64,000 nucleotides of DNA from assembly GCF_018618475.1 (NCBI RefSeq), contig NZ_JACSMD010000002.1, positions 248,001 to 312,000 on the forward strand. Reading direction: 5' to 3'. The position numbers were made by a program, and so were the translations under genes. The notes under the pieces are model-generated. The model saw only the letters and a list, made by a program, of their open reading frames with translations. It did not search any database and was not told the DNA's origin. Source of the DNA: Exiguobacterium sp. s122 (GTDB taxonomy: Bacteria > Bacillota > Bacilli > Exiguobacteriales > Exiguobacteriaceae). Of this stretch, positions 1 through 9,020 are shown piece by piece (the stretch's first letter is position 1; every line of letters starts with the position of its first letter).

Positions 1-2533
1 CGAACGTCTTCCCCTCACTGACGAGCGGCAAAGCAATCACCGCCGAGAATTCGATGCCGTTCACGACCAATTCGGCACGATCTAGCCGTTGGTGATTGCT
101 CGTCGCGATGGCTTCAAGACGCATCATGTCGTCCTCGTTCCATTTGAGTGCCGTGTCTCCATCCGCCGACCACGTCTTAAATCCATTTTCCACAGAGAAC
201 GCAATCGCATGCGTATAACCGATCCATTCCCGCAAGACGGTTTGAATTCGTTTTAGCTTTTCTGCGAACGGGGCATGGAGTGCCGTGATCTCATACAACG
301 ATTCAAGTGTTTGTTGACGTCGTGTCGAAGCGCGCTTCTGTTCGGTCAATTCAATTTCAGCGATGATCCAGCGGGCGAAATCTTCGAGTGTCTGCATGCC
401 GGCCTCGTCAAAGGTTCTCGGAATTTCATCTGTGACGCAAAGTGTCCCGATGGCATGGCCTGCACTCGTAATCAACGGGACACCGGCATAAAAGCCTAAG
501 TCTTCGAGCACAGGATTCCCTTCCGTCATTTCCGTCGCTTGCACGTCTTCGATGACCAAGTTCGATTTGCTCGTCACGACCCGGTCGCATAGCGTCCACT
601 TCCGTTCGAAGTACGGCTGGATCCCTTCCCCATGGCACGATTTGACCCATTGCTGGTCCGGTGTCAAAATCGAAATCAACGCCGTCGGCATGTCGAGGGT
701 ATGCCCAACGAGACGACTGATTCGGTCGTATCGCTCTTCTCGTGGTGAATGTAAAATCTCGAGGCGCAAAATCGCTTTCAATCGTTCAGTCTCATTCTCA
801 TGAAGTGACGTGAACGCCTGCTGACGCCCTGATAATCCGTGACGGAGCGCCGCATATTGATGTTCGAGCGTATCGAGGGCCGTTTGCAACTCGCTCAGCG
901 GAAGCGGTCGACTGAAGAAAAAGCCTTGCACTTCATCGCAACCGAGCCGTTCGACGACGTGGTATTGCGCCTCGGTCTCTACCCCTTCGGCCGTCACTTC
1001 GAGGTCTAGCTTTTTGGCGAGCGAGACGATCAGTTTCACAATTTCGTACTCTTTTAGTCCATTTTCTTTATCGAGTTGACTGATGAAGGAGCGATCGATT
1101 TTAATGCCGTCAATGTCGAACAACTTTAAATAATTCAGCGAGGAATAACTGACACCGAAGTCATCAATCAAAATACGGAACCCTTTCGCCTTCAAATAAT
1201 CGACCGTTTGAATCCCGACGAGCGGTTCTTGCATGAGCGTATGTTCGGTAATTTCAAATTCAAATTGGTGTGGAGAGAGTCCATGACAAGCAAACGTCGA
1301 GAGGACGTTTCGCATATAGGACTGTTTAAAGACGACCGGTGACACGTTAATCGCGACGCGACGTCCTGCGAACACCTCTGGGCGCTCAATCAAATCCTGA
1401 CAGACCCGTTCGATGACGAACGCCGTGATATCTTCGATGAGAAGCGATTTCTCCGCAATGGTAATAAACGTTTCCGGGGAGACGTTTCCAAGGGTCGCGC
1501 TATTCCAGCGCACAAGCGCCTCAAAGTGAATCGTGCCATCATGACAGCTGACGCGTGGCTGATACACCATGCTGAACTCATTTGCTTTCAACCCTTTGAC
1601 GAGTTCCGTCTCAATCGTCATCTCATCGATATAATGTTGGACATAGTCGTCTTTTTCATATAGACGAATCACTTGTTTGCCGGCTTGTCTCGCTTCAAGG
1701 AGCGCCGTCGACGCGTTCATGATGACACGATCGGCGTCTTCGTATCCGGCGCTAATGCCGATGCATCCGGATAGGGCGAATTCATTCCCCGCTACATCAT
1801 ACGTGTAATCCGCGAGTGCGCCTAGTAAACGCTCACCGTGCGCATACGCCGCCTCGACCGATGTATGCGGTAAGACGACGACGAAGTCTTCGCCGTCAAC
1901 ACGACCGATGATTGATCCGACCGGAAGCAGTTCGGCCAATCGTCGCGTCATTTCTTTAATCAAGTGATGCGACGGCTCAACCCCTTGAAGGGACAGAATG
2001 ATTTTGAAGCGATTGATGTGAAGGCGCATGACGCTCGTCATTTCGTCACCGGTCGTTTGGTGGAAGACCTTTTCAAGCTCGAGTTTGACTTTCATCAAGT
2101 TTGGCATCCCCGTCAAATAATCGATGTGCTCGATGCTTGAAAGGAGTTCCATCTCGGCTTCTTTTGATAAGTCGGTCGTCAATCCAAGAATATACCGAAT
2201 CTCGCCTTGCTCATCTTCAATCGGCATGAGAACAGATGAAGCGAAGCGGGCCGTATTCGTCTCAATGTTCATCTTTGACATGAAATAGACGGGTGAACGC
2301 GTTGCTAAGACCGAGTCATAGTAATGAATCAATTCATCTGCGACTTCAGCCGTGTACATGTCTTGCAAGTAGCGACCCGCCACATCGTCAGGAAGCATGG
2401 AGGCGCGCTTACCCTCTTCACTGACACGCACATAGCGATAACCATTGGGCGTCACTTCCATTAAGAACACCATGCGATACAAACGAACGAATACATCGAA
2501 TAAATAATGTGGGTCGGCCTTCATCTGTTTCAT
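1..2533 (-). CDS. PAS-GGDEF-EAL-GAF cyclic-di-GMP signalling protein, 3' end outside window
   Basis: The reading frame starts at ATG 2533 behind a GGAGGT site (2539-2544) and runs off the left edge. Domain order from the N-terminus is a PAS-like segment, a GGDEF domain, an EAL domain, then one or two GAF domains. The GGDEF signature reads DGEDF (about 1886-1900), so cyclase activity is doubtful. The EAL phosphodiesterase domain looks intact: EALVRW, INVSP, EITEH, DDFG, KIDRSF, AEGVE and QGFFFSRPL are all visible. I infer that it hydrolyses c-di-GMP and uses the degenerate GGDEF and GAF domains as sensors. GAF domains placed after EAL are unusual. What follows the last GAF is outside the window. 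Confidence 0.9.
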   Translation of the reverse strand, partial: MKQMKADPHYLFDVFVRLYRMVFLMEVTPNGYRYVRVSEEGKRASMLPDDVAGRYLQDMYTAEVADELIHYYDSVLATRSPVYFMSKMNIETNTARFASSVLMPIEDEQGEIRYILGLTTDLSKEAEMELLSSIEHIDYLTGMPNLMKVKLELEKVFHQTTGDEMTSVMRLHINRFKIILSLQGVEPSHHLIKEMTRRLAELLPVGSIIGRVDGEDFVVVLPHTSVEAAYAHGERLLGALADYTYDVAGNEFALSGCIGISAGYEDADRVIMNASTALLEARQAGKQVIRLYEKDDYVQHYIDEMTIETELVKGLKANEFSMVYQPRVSCHDGTIHFEALVRWNSATLGNVSPETFITIAEKSLLIEDITAFVIERVCQDLIERPEVFAGRRVAINVSPVVFKQSYMRNVLSTFACHGLSPHQFEFEITEHTLMQEPLVGIQTVDYLKAKGFRILIDDFGVSYSSLNYLKLFDIDGIKIDRSFISQLDKENGLKEYEIVKLIVSLAKKLDLEVTAEGVETEAQYHVVERLGCDEVQGFFFSRPLPLSELQTALDTLEHQYAALRHGLSGRQQAFTSLHENETERLKAILRLEILHSPREERYDRISRLVGHTLDMPTALISILTPDQQWVKSCHGEGIQPYFERKWTLCDRVVTSKSNLVIEDVQATEMTEGNPVLEDLGFYAGVPLITSAGHAIGTLCVTDEIPRTFDEAGMQTLEDFARWIIAEIELTEQKRASTRRQQTLESLYEITALHAPFAEKLKRIQTVLREWIGYTHAIAFSVENGFKTWSADGDTALKWNEDDMMRLEAIATSNHQRLDRAELVVNGIEFSAVIALPLVSEGKTF

Positions 2534-2689
2534 AAGCTACCTCCAAACAATCTCTGTTCCCTCTAGTGTAGAACTTTTCTGCTCATTTGTTCATAAAACC
2601 GTTTAAAAAAAGGGAAAGTGTTTTTTACTCAGATTGTACGAAAACGGGTAAAGATAAGTGAGTCTAGTCCGGAATCGAGGTGAGCCATC

Positions 2690-3001
2690 ATGATCAGTCG
2701 AAACGTCTATCCACAGACACGGCCCGGCAAATGGTCAATCGGGCTGTTGCTCGCCGTCTTCCTCTTGTTGATTATCGCCACCACCAGCCCACAATCTGCT
2801 CCACCGTTCAACGTCAGCACACTGTTCACAAATACGTGGCCAGCCTTCGTCTCGATGACGGCGCTTGCTGCAGCGATGGGTGCGTTCTTCGTCGGATTGT
2901 ATACAATCTTTCGGCATCACGAACGCGCGACTTCTGTCATCTTCGCGGTACTGCTCGGCGGTCTCGTCGTCTTGTTCGTCCTTCTTCAGCTATTCATCTA
3001 A
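2690..3001 (+). CDS. Small integral membrane protein, unknown function
   Basis: The 103-residue product has three predicted hydrophobic segments (about residues 17-30, 50-70 and 83-103) and a short basic N-terminus. The start ATG follows GAGGTGA at good spacing. It is transcribed divergently from the EAL gene and converges on the monooxygenase gene, so it is probably monocistronic. I do not recognise a family. Function unknown. Confidence 0.7.
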   Translation: MISRNVYPQTRPGKWSIGLLLAVFLLLIIATTSPQSAPPFNVSTLFTNTWPAFVSMTALAAAMGAFFVGLYTIFRHHERATSVIFAVLLGGLVVLFVLLQLFI

Positions 3002-3004
3002 ACG

Positions 3005-3039
3005 AAGACGCCCCTTCCCAAATTGAGAAGGAGCGTCTT
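3005..3039. terminator. Hairpin between convergent genes
   Basis: An inverted repeat (AAGACGCCCCTTC / GAAGGAGCGTCTT) lies between the stops of the small membrane protein and the monooxygenase. The T-tract is weak on both strands, so termination efficiency is uncertain. Confidence 0.6.
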
Positions 3040-3040
3040 G

Positions 3041-4033
3041 TTACAGCAACTCTTTCGCAAGTAAACGGTAAACGTTCAAGCGATCGGCTTGCTGGTGTTG
3101 AATGCTACAAATCATCGCCTCGTCAAAGCCGTAACGCTCTGCTTCTTCTTGCAGTTGCGTCGCAATTTGCTTCGGTGTTCCGACGAGGTGGATGGCGCGG
3201 TTGTTGGCGATATGAATTTGATCGACCTCGGTGAGCGGATAGGCGTGCGCCGCTTCCGGACTCATCAGTTGGCGCAGTTGGCCGCGCATGAGGAACAAAC
3301 GGGACAAGTCAGACGGACGCGCCAAATATTCGGCTTCTTCTTCCGTTTCGGCCGTCGTGACGAGATACGTGACATTGATGTCGGGCTTTTCCATAAAGGC
3401 CGACGGTCGAAAGTTGTGGCGATAGGCGTCGAGCGCATCGGTGCTCAACTCGCCGTTGAAAAATTGCGCGAACGAGTAGCCGACGCCCATCCGTCCGGCT
3501 TGGATGGCGCTGTTTCCGCTCGAGCCGAGTAGCCATGCCTCGGGGAGGACGACCCCTGTCGGAGCGGCCGGTGTCGTCTTATACCAGCGTTCTTCCGGCG
3601 TCTCGTCGTTGATCAGTTGGAGCGTCGTCCCAAGTTTCTCATACAGGCCGTCCATCATCGGCTTTTGGCCTTGCGACATCGCGTAAATGGCATTGGCGTC
3701 CCCACCCGGTGCCCGGCCGACGCCGAAATCGATTCGACCTGGTGCGAGTGCACTCAGCGTCTTGAATACTTCTGCCATTTTGAGCGGTGAATAGTGCATC
3801 ATCATGATGCCGCCGGACCCGAGGCGAATCCGTTCCGTTTTGGCCGCTAGATAAGCCGCGATGACTTCTGGCGCCGAACTCGCAAACGACATGCCCCCGT
3901 GGTGTTCGGCCATCCACATCCGATGATAACCGAGCTCATCAGCGAGTTGCGCAAGTTCGACAGCGCTCTCAAGGGCATGCTCTGACGTATGACCGGACGT
4001 GACCGGTGCTTGATCGAGTACACTTAATCTCAT
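3041..4033 (-). CDS. LLM-class flavin-dependent oxidoreductase (luciferase-like monooxygenase)
   Basis: The 330-residue protein has the bacterial-luciferase-like TIM-barrel pattern. The N-terminus reads LSVLDQAPV. It is followed by the WMAEHH segment, the IRLGSGGIMMMHYSPLK segment and DFGVGRAPGG, all typical of the single-component MsnO8/YwcH-type subgroup. Such enzymes use reduced FMN or F420-like cofactors; as this is a Firmicute, FMN is the likely cofactor. The substrate cannot be read from sequence. The gene stands alone, convergent with its left neighbour and divergent from the YjiH-type gene. Confidence 0.88.
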   Translation of the reverse strand: MRLSVLDQAPVTSGHTSEHALESAVELAQLADELGYHRMWMAEHHGGMSFASSAPEVIAAYLAAKTERIRLGSGGIMMMHYSPLKMAEVFKTLSALAPGRIDFGVGRAPGGDANAIYAMSQGQKPMMDGLYEKLGTTLQLINDETPEERWYKTTPAAPTGVVLPEAWLLGSSGNSAIQAGRMGVGYSFAQFFNGELSTDALDAYRHNFRPSAFMEKPDINVTYLVTTAETEEEAEYLARPSDLSRLFLMRGQLRQLMSPEAAHAYPLTEVDQIHIANNRAIHLVGTPKQIATQLQEEAERYGFDEAMICSIQHQQADRLNVYRLLAKELL

Positions 4034-4175
4034 GGTTCATCTCTCCGCTTCTATTATATATGATGAATATCTCGAATTTGTAAGACTCGCCGTCATCATA
4101 CTAAAGAACAACGTCAAATACGAATCGCCTGCTCATGGTAACGCTTTCTTTTTTTCTGAAAATTACAACGGATTG

Positions 4176-4205
4176 TTGCCGTCGAAGCGTTTCGTTCACT
4201 ATAAT
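4176..4205 (+). promoter_or_regulatory. SigA-type promoter of the YjiH-family gene
   Basis: TTGCCG (4176-4181), an 18-base spacer, then a perfect TATAAT (4200-4205). Transcription would begin near 4212, giving a leader of about 90 bases before the ATG at 4302. The rest of the 4034-4301 gap shows no gene. Confidence 0.6.
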
Positions 4206-4301
4206 GAACGAGAAGATATTATTCCTTCATAGCAAAAACCAGCCGCGTGATGGGGACACGCGAGCGGTCACACACATTTACGGGAAAATGGGGTATACAC
4301 A

Positions 4302-5678
4302 ATGAATCAAACACCGAACAGGCCAGACCAGGACGGGACATCGTTCACGTCCAACGATTTTTTGAAATTTCTTATTCCATCTTTGATTGGATTGATGTTC
4401 TTCATCGTCCCAATCCCGACCGAGGACGGCTTCACCATTCCGGTCGCATTCTTATCGAATCAACTGATTGGCGTGATTGGTGACGTCGTGCCAACGCTCG
4501 CCGTGATCATGATGGGTATCTCGGTGCTCGGGTCACTTTGGACATATCTTGCGAAACCTGCGTTCGTCTTGGAACGCCCGCACTTCAACTCGCTGTTGAA
4601 CGTCACGCCGTTCTGGTTTGCCATGCGTGTCATCGGGCTCATCGCTGGTATCATGACGCTCCTCGTCATCGGACCAGAGATGATTACATCCGAAAACACA
4701 GGGGGATTGCTCCTATATGAACTAATTCCAATCTTATTTGCGACGTTCTTATTCGCCGGGCTGTTACTCCCACTTTTACTGAACTTCGGCTTGCTCGAGT
4801 TCGTCGGGACGATGCTCATCAAGGTGATGCGTCCGCTCTTCAAATTGCCGGGCCGGGCTTCTCTTGACTCGCTCGCCTCATGGGTCGGCGATGCGACAAT
4901 CGGGATCTTGTTGACGACGAAACAGTACGAAAACGGATACTATACGAAGCGCGAAGCCGCCGTCATCGCCACGACGTTCTCCGTCGTCTCAATCACGTTC
5001 ACCATCGTCATCTTGTCGTATATGGAACTCGACGCATACTTCCTGCAATATTACGGGGCGATTATCGTGTCAGGTGTCGTCGCGGCCCTCATTATGCCGC
5101 GTATTTATCCGCTTTCGAAAAAAGCGGACACGCCGTATGAAGGGACCGAGCTAAAACCAGAAGAACCAGTGCCGTCAAACGTCTCGATGCCGAAATGGGC
5201 ATTACGCCAGGCGCTCCTCAAGTCGCGTTCAAGTAAGAGCTTCGGGGCCACCTTGAAAGATGGTCTCCAAAACGTTCTCGACATGTGGCTCGGTATCTTA
5301 CCGATCGTCATGGCCGTCGGGACGATCGCACTCGTCATCGCGGAATATACGCCAGTCTTCACGATTCTCGGTAAACCGTTCGAGCCGATTTTAATGTTGC
5401 TCCAAGTACCAGAAGCCGAAGCCGCCGCGCAGACGATGGTCGTCGGTTTCGCCGACATGTTCTTGCCAGCCGTGCTCGGAAGTGGCATCGAGAGCGAGAT
5501 GACGCGTTTCATCATCGCGACCGTTTCGGTCACGCAGCTCATCTTCATGTCTGAAGTCGGGGGGCTCCTCCTCGGTTCGAAGTTACCTATTTCATTCGTC
5601 GACCTCGTCCTCATCTTCTTGCTCCGGACGTTCATCACACTTCCGATTATTGTCGGGATTGCACATTTGGTCTTTTGA
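4302..5678 (+). CDS. YjiH family membrane protein with nucleoside-recognition (Gate) domains
   Basis: A 458-residue polytopic membrane protein, with repeated hydrophobic segments from about residue 22 to the end and a hydrophilic loop near residues 275-310. The ADMFLPAVLGSGI stretch and overall layout fit the YjiH/Gate family, which is related to nucleoside transporters and spore-maturation proteins. Transport activity and substrate are unknown. It has its own promoter and a strong downstream terminator, so it is probably a single-gene transcript. Confidence 0.82.
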   Translation: MNQTPNRPDQDGTSFTSNDFLKFLIPSLIGLMFFIVPIPTEDGFTIPVAFLSNQLIGVIGDVVPTLAVIMMGISVLGSLWTYLAKPAFVLERPHFNSLLNVTPFWFAMRVIGLIAGIMTLLVIGPEMITSENTGGLLLYELIPILFATFLFAGLLLPLLLNFGLLEFVGTMLIKVMRPLFKLPGRASLDSLASWVGDATIGILLTTKQYENGYYTKREAAVIATTFSVVSITFTIVILSYMELDAYFLQYYGAIIVSGVVAALIMPRIYPLSKKADTPYEGTELKPEEPVPSNVSMPKWALRQALLKSRSSKSFGATLKDGLQNVLDMWLGILPIVMAVGTIALVIAEYTPVFTILGKPFEPILMLLQVPEAEAAAQTMVVGFADMFLPAVLGSGIESEMTRFIIATVSVTQLIFMSEVGGLLLGSKLPISFVDLVLIFLLRTFITLPIIVGIAHLVF

Positions 5679-5683
5679 CGACA

Positions 5684-5725
5684 CAGCGCCTCTTCTCACA
5701 TTTCCTGGGAAGAGGCGTTGTTTGT
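5684..5725 (+). terminator. Rho-independent terminator after the YjiH gene
   Basis: Stem CAGCGCCTCTTCTC / GGGAAGAGGCGTTG with a nine-base loop, followed by TTTGTAT. It lies directly after the stop codon. Confidence 0.8.
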
Positions 5726-5750
5726 ATAATGAAAAAAAGGAGGGATCGAT

Positions 5751-6395
5751 GTGGAAGAGCATTTTGCTGGACAACTCGAGACGGCGAAGAAGGGATACGC
5801 GGGAATCATCAATCCACAAGCTTATGTCGATGACCGGTATCACGGCCATTGGACCGTGAAGGAAGAGAAACGGATTGATGGGGTCCCGGCCTTACTCCAA
5901 CGCACGTTTAACGGAGGAAAAAATAACTGCACGCTCACCTCAATCACGGCCATCTTCCGCTATTATCACGACCATGGTTATGCTTCTATTCCAGACGATG
6001 TGTTCACCATCCAACAAGACGCTCGAGACATCGCGGTCCGCCATTTTTTTAAAGACGAGAAAGGTACGCCGCCAACACGGATCAGTACCATCGTCACAAA
6101 GCTATGGGACCATTACGGGTATACCGGCCACAGCAGCTCCCGTTATTTATGGAAATGGTCGACGTTCGAACGTGAGCTTCTTGCCAATCGCCCATTCATC
6201 TTAAATATGGCGAACGGGTTCTATAAAAATCATTCGGTCACGGGCATCGGCTATATCATATATAAAAAGCCCGGCTACGCTGACGTTGTCTTGCTCGAAG
6301 TGCTCGACAACCGCTCCGAGGACGTCCGTTACATCGATTTCAACGAGTTCAATTTTTGGGGCAGCATCACGCGCGTCTATCCGCCTGCGAAGTAA
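5751..6395 (+). CDS. C39-like papain-fold cysteine peptidase domain protein
   Basis: The 214-residue product starts at GTG 5751, placed seven bases after AGGAGGG. A Cys in NNCTLTSI (Cys60), a His in KNHSVTGIGY (His161) and Asp186/Asn187 in VLDNR form a plausible Cys-His-Asp/Asn triad of the papain-like C39 type. There is no signal peptide or membrane segment, and no ABC exporter or bacteriocin gene nearby, so leader-peptide processing cannot be assumed. It may be a cytoplasmic or non-classically exported peptidase or transglutaminase-like enzyme. Its stop lies five bases from the convergent UDG-fold gene. Confidence 0.65.
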   Translation: MEEHFAGQLETAKKGYAGIINPQAYVDDRYHGHWTVKEEKRIDGVPALLQRTFNGGKNNCTLTSITAIFRYYHDHGYASIPDDVFTIQQDARDIAVRHFFKDEKGTPPTRISTIVTKLWDHYGYTGHSSSRYLWKWSTFERELLANRPFILNMANGFYKNHSVTGIGYIIYKKPGYADVVLLEVLDNRSEDVRYIDFNEFNFWGSITRVYPPAK

Positions 6396-6399
6396 TCTT

Positions 6400-7206
6400 T
6401 CAGGAGAAGAAAATGTCTGCCTCCTGACGAATGTGCGCGCCGATTTTCAATAAGTGCTCCCGCTTCGCATATGCGCCGTGGTGCAGACCGTTCAAGTCGA
6501 CGCCGTTGCCGAGGCCGACGAACACCTCGGACGGTTTGAAGTGAAGACCGACCATCGGGATGCCCGCCGGATGAAGGCCGAGCTCGTAGACGGCGCTCGG
6601 ATAGCCCATGACCGTCCGTTTTTCGGTAAAGCCCGTCATGGCCGTGCAGTTGTCGCGACCGAGCACGATGAGGCGGTCTGGACGGATGTGGCGAATCGTC
6701 CGTTCTAGAAGCGCCAGCGAGTCGGGATGTTCCATCCAACGACGCCCGTCTCGAATCTGCCCCATTTGCCGATAAGTCGCGTATTTGAAGAAATCGACAT
6801 GGATGGCGGACCCGTCGTAAAACGACCGGTCCATGCCTTCGAGTAACGCTTCAAGTTTCGCCCCGTCTGGCTTACCGAACCAGCTCGTCGTCGCCCGCCC
6901 GGCCTCAAAATAGGCCGTTGCGTATTCAATCGTCGCGTCGAGGGCTGTCTCGTCCTCTAGATACGCTTCAAAGGACTGGTCACGCCAATAGAATTTCTGC
7001 GCGTCGTCCCTTCTGACTTTGCCGTCTCGTTCAAAGAATTCGCCGCGCGACGGGTTCGTTCCGATCGTAAGCCACTGCCCGTCTGTCGGACGCCCGTACC
7101 AAAGGACGGGAGATGCCCCCTCAATCAGCTCCTTTTGAAACGGTGACGCCAAGAGCCGTTCTTGAAATCGAAGCGCGTCTTTTAATAAATCTCGTGCGTG
7201 CTCCAT
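6400..7206 (-). CDS. Uracil-DNA-glycosylase-fold protein, uncharacterised
   Basis: 268 residues. The segment [12 protein letters not shown] near residue 46 resembles UDG superfamily motif 1 (G-x-N-P). A late [13 protein letters not shown] resembles the motif 2 region. The family assignment rests on these two motifs only, and catalytic activity is not established. It overlaps the extended reading frame of the divergent RluF gene, but that gene's supported start (7303) leaves a 96-base intergenic space. Confidence 0.55.
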   Translation of the reverse strand: MEHARDLLKDALRFQERLLASPFQKELIEGASPVLWYGRPTDGQWLTIGTNPSRGEFFERDGKVRRDDAQKFYWRDQSFEAYLEDETALDATIEYATAYFEAGRATTSWFGKPDGAKLEALLEGMDRSFYDGSAIHVDFFKYATYRQMGQIRDGRRWMEHPDSLALLERTIRHIRPDRLIVLGRDNCTAMTGFTEKRTVMGYPSAVYELGLHPAGIPMVGLHFKPSEVFVGLGNGVDLNGLHHGAYAKREHLLKIGAHIRQEADIFFS

Positions 7207-7302
7207 CGTGTCACATCCCTTCTCTCCGTTCGTTTCCCGCTTTCGGCGGTATGTAAAATGCGTTATAGTGAGAAGACGAAGCCAAACAAAGGACGTGAAT
7301 CG

Positions 7303-8013
7303 ATGCGTATCAATAAATTCATCAGTGAATCAGGCAAAGCGTCCCGCCGCCAAGCCGACCGTCTCGTCGAAGAGGGACGCGTCACCATCAACGGGAAGAA
7401 AGCGAAAATCGGCGACCAAGTGAAGCCTGGGGACGAAGTGCTCGTCAACGGCTCGGTCGCCCGTGTCGCCCGCAACAACGTCTACATCGCCGTCCATAAA
7501 CCGGTCGGCATCACGAGTACGACGGAGAAGAAAGTGAAAGGCAACTTGGTCGACCTCGTCAACCATCCGCTCCGTATCTTCAACATCGGGCGCCTCGACA
7601 AAGACTCTGAGGGGCTCATCTTGATGACGAACGACGGCGATATCGTCAACGAGATTCTTCGCGCCGAGAACGAGCACGAGAAAGAGTATATCGTCTCGGT
7701 CGATAAGCCAATCACTCCAGAATTCGTCGAGCAGATGGAGGCCGGCGTCAAGATTCTCGGGCAGAAGACGTTGCCGTGTAAAGTGCACCAACTGTCGAAG
7801 TTCGACTTCAACATCACGCTCACGCAAGGACTCAACCGTCAAATCCGTCGCATGTGCGAAGAGCTCGGGTACGAGGTGTACCGCTTGCAGCGCGTCCGCA
7901 TCATGAACATCACGCTCGGCAAGCTCCCGCCAGGCCAATGGCGCGACCTTTCGAAGAAAGAGCGCGAGCAGTTGTTCCGTGAATTGAATTACGAACCGAA
8001 AGAATGGTATTAA
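7303..8013 (+). CDS. rluF: RluF-type 23S rRNA pseudouridine synthase
   Basis: The chosen start, ATG 7303, follows AAAGGACG and begins [16 protein letters not shown], the normal N-terminus of an S4 RNA-binding domain. The frame is open upstream to 7198 but those residues do not fit the family. After the S4 domain come the RsuA/RluB/E/F catalytic core [12 protein letters not shown] (catalytic Asp) and the [11 protein letters not shown] segment. The 236-residue size fits the family. The enzyme isomerises one uridine of 23S rRNA, in E. coli RluF U2604. The RluF label rather than RluB/E is by N-terminal similarity. Ends at a strong convergent terminator. Confidence 0.85.
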   Translation: MRINKFISESGKASRRQADRLVEEGRVTINGKKAKIGDQVKPGDEVLVNGSVARVARNNVYIAVHKPVGITSTTEKKVKGNLVDLVNHPLRIFNIGRLDKDSEGLILMTNDGDIVNEILRAENEHEKEYIVSVDKPITPEFVEQMEAGVKILGQKTLPCKVHQLSKFDFNITLTQGLNRQIRRMCEELGYEVYRLQRVRIMNITLGKLPPGQWRDLSKKEREQLFRELNYEPKEWY

Positions 8014-8014
8014 A

Positions 8015-8046
8015 ACAAGCCCAGACGCTTATTTGTCTGGGCTTGT
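8015..8046. terminator. Convergent terminator
   Basis: Perfect 12-base stem ACAAGCCCAGAC / GTCTGGGCTTGT between the pseudouridine synthase gene and the convergent paralogue pair. Confidence 0.75.
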
Positions 8047-8489
8047 CATCGTTCATGGAGCGAGGCGACATGGTCGGTCTCACGAAGAATGAACCGTTTG
8101 AGTTGGGCGCTGAGGTCATCGAGTTGTCCCATCGTCGTCTTAAATCTGAAGGCCGCACGGAAGTGGTCGAACGGGTCGTGTTGCCACTCATCATGGATAT
8201 GGACGTCGACTTGGATCGTCCCGGTCCGATCAATCAGCGTGAAAGTGAGGCTGATTTTTTGCTCATCCGCATCCGAGTCGAACAACTCCCAAATCACAGG
8301 TTTCTTCCCCCAAGTGTTATTGAATCCAGCAATCGAGTCAATCAGTTCTTGCAACGTCTCGTCCTGCATATACACCTCTTGACTGCTAGAACAGACGGAG
8401 GCATGGAGCTGGAGTCTGACTTGGTAAAATAGGTCGGTCTCATCCATCCAAATGCGTTCTAACTCAAATTGAGTTTTCAGTTTCTGCAC
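8046..8489 (-). CDS. Uncharacterised protein, paralogue of the adjacent upstream gene
   Basis: 147 residues, starting with GTG 8489 behind a weak AAGAAAGTGG site. It aligns over its length with the product of 8516-8929. Shared features are a FELERIW/FEMKRLW start, a (V/I)SLTFxL segment, and the near-identical (F/S)FxTTMGQ(L/I)DDL stretch followed by RET(D/N). No signal peptide or membrane segment. The family is not recognised. It lies 26 bases downstream of its paralogue and is probably co-transcribed with it. Confidence 0.7.
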   Translation of the reverse strand: MQKLKTQFELERIWMDETDLFYQVRLQLHASVCSSSQEVYMQDETLQELIDSIAGFNNTWGKKPVIWELFDSDADEQKISLTFTLIDRTGTIQVDVHIHDEWQHDPFDHFRAAFRFKTTMGQLDDLSAQLKRFILRETDHVASLHER

Positions 8490-8515
8490 CCACTTTCTTG
8501 TTTTGGTCTGGCGAT

Positions 8516-8929
8516 TTAATCCGAACGAAGCGATTCGACCAGATTGGTTTCACGCGCCAGAAAATTCGATAGTTGTCGCTGCAAGTCATCAATCTGACCC
8601 ATCGTCGTCTCGAACGAGAAAACAGCCTTCATGTCGCCGCTGTCACCTTTCATTTGCTCGACCATCGCGGTGACACGAACGGTCCCTCTCGTGTTCGCCA
8701 GTTCGAACGTCAAAGAGACGTGGACGAGTGGGCTATCAAGTGTCCACGTCCGAACCAATTTTCCGTTTCGAGCATTGAACGCTTGTAGCGCAGAGACGAG
8801 CGCTTCAATCTCGGCTACTGTGACATACTCGTTTACCGTGACCTCGCACCACTTTGCTTTTAACTCGAATGTCACATTCATCTCGAGTGCATCTTCCCAT
8901 AAACGTTTCATCTCAAATTGATGCACCAT
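8516..8929 (-). CDS. Uncharacterised protein, first gene of a tandem paralogue pair
   Basis: 137 residues from ATG 8929, chosen because GAGGTGAAGGT lies just upstream; the frame is open to 8965. It shares the TTMGQIDDL and RETN segments with the downstream gene 8046-8489, so the two arose by tandem duplication. The alternating strand pattern and lack of Cys/His motifs suggest a small soluble beta-rich protein. Function unknown. Confidence 0.72.
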   Translation of the reverse strand: MVHQFEMKRLWEDALEMNVTFELKAKWCEVTVNEYVTVAEIEALVSALQAFNARNGKLVRTWTLDSPLVHVSLTFELANTRGTVRVTAMVEQMKGDSGDMKAVFSFETTMGQIDDLQRQLSNFLARETNLVESLRSD

Positions 8930-9020
8930 ACCTTCACCTCTTTTTTCTGAGATACATGATGACAAGTCAGTAAGTTGTTTCGAATAGTTGGAGCAGACAA
9001 AAGAAGCGCCATGCTCTCGT

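Noticed and set aside
4135-4149. Catabolite-response element upstream of the YjiH gene
   Set aside because: ATGGTAACGCTTTCT deviates from the consensus, is not symmetric and lies 27 bases upstream of the -35, so support is weak.
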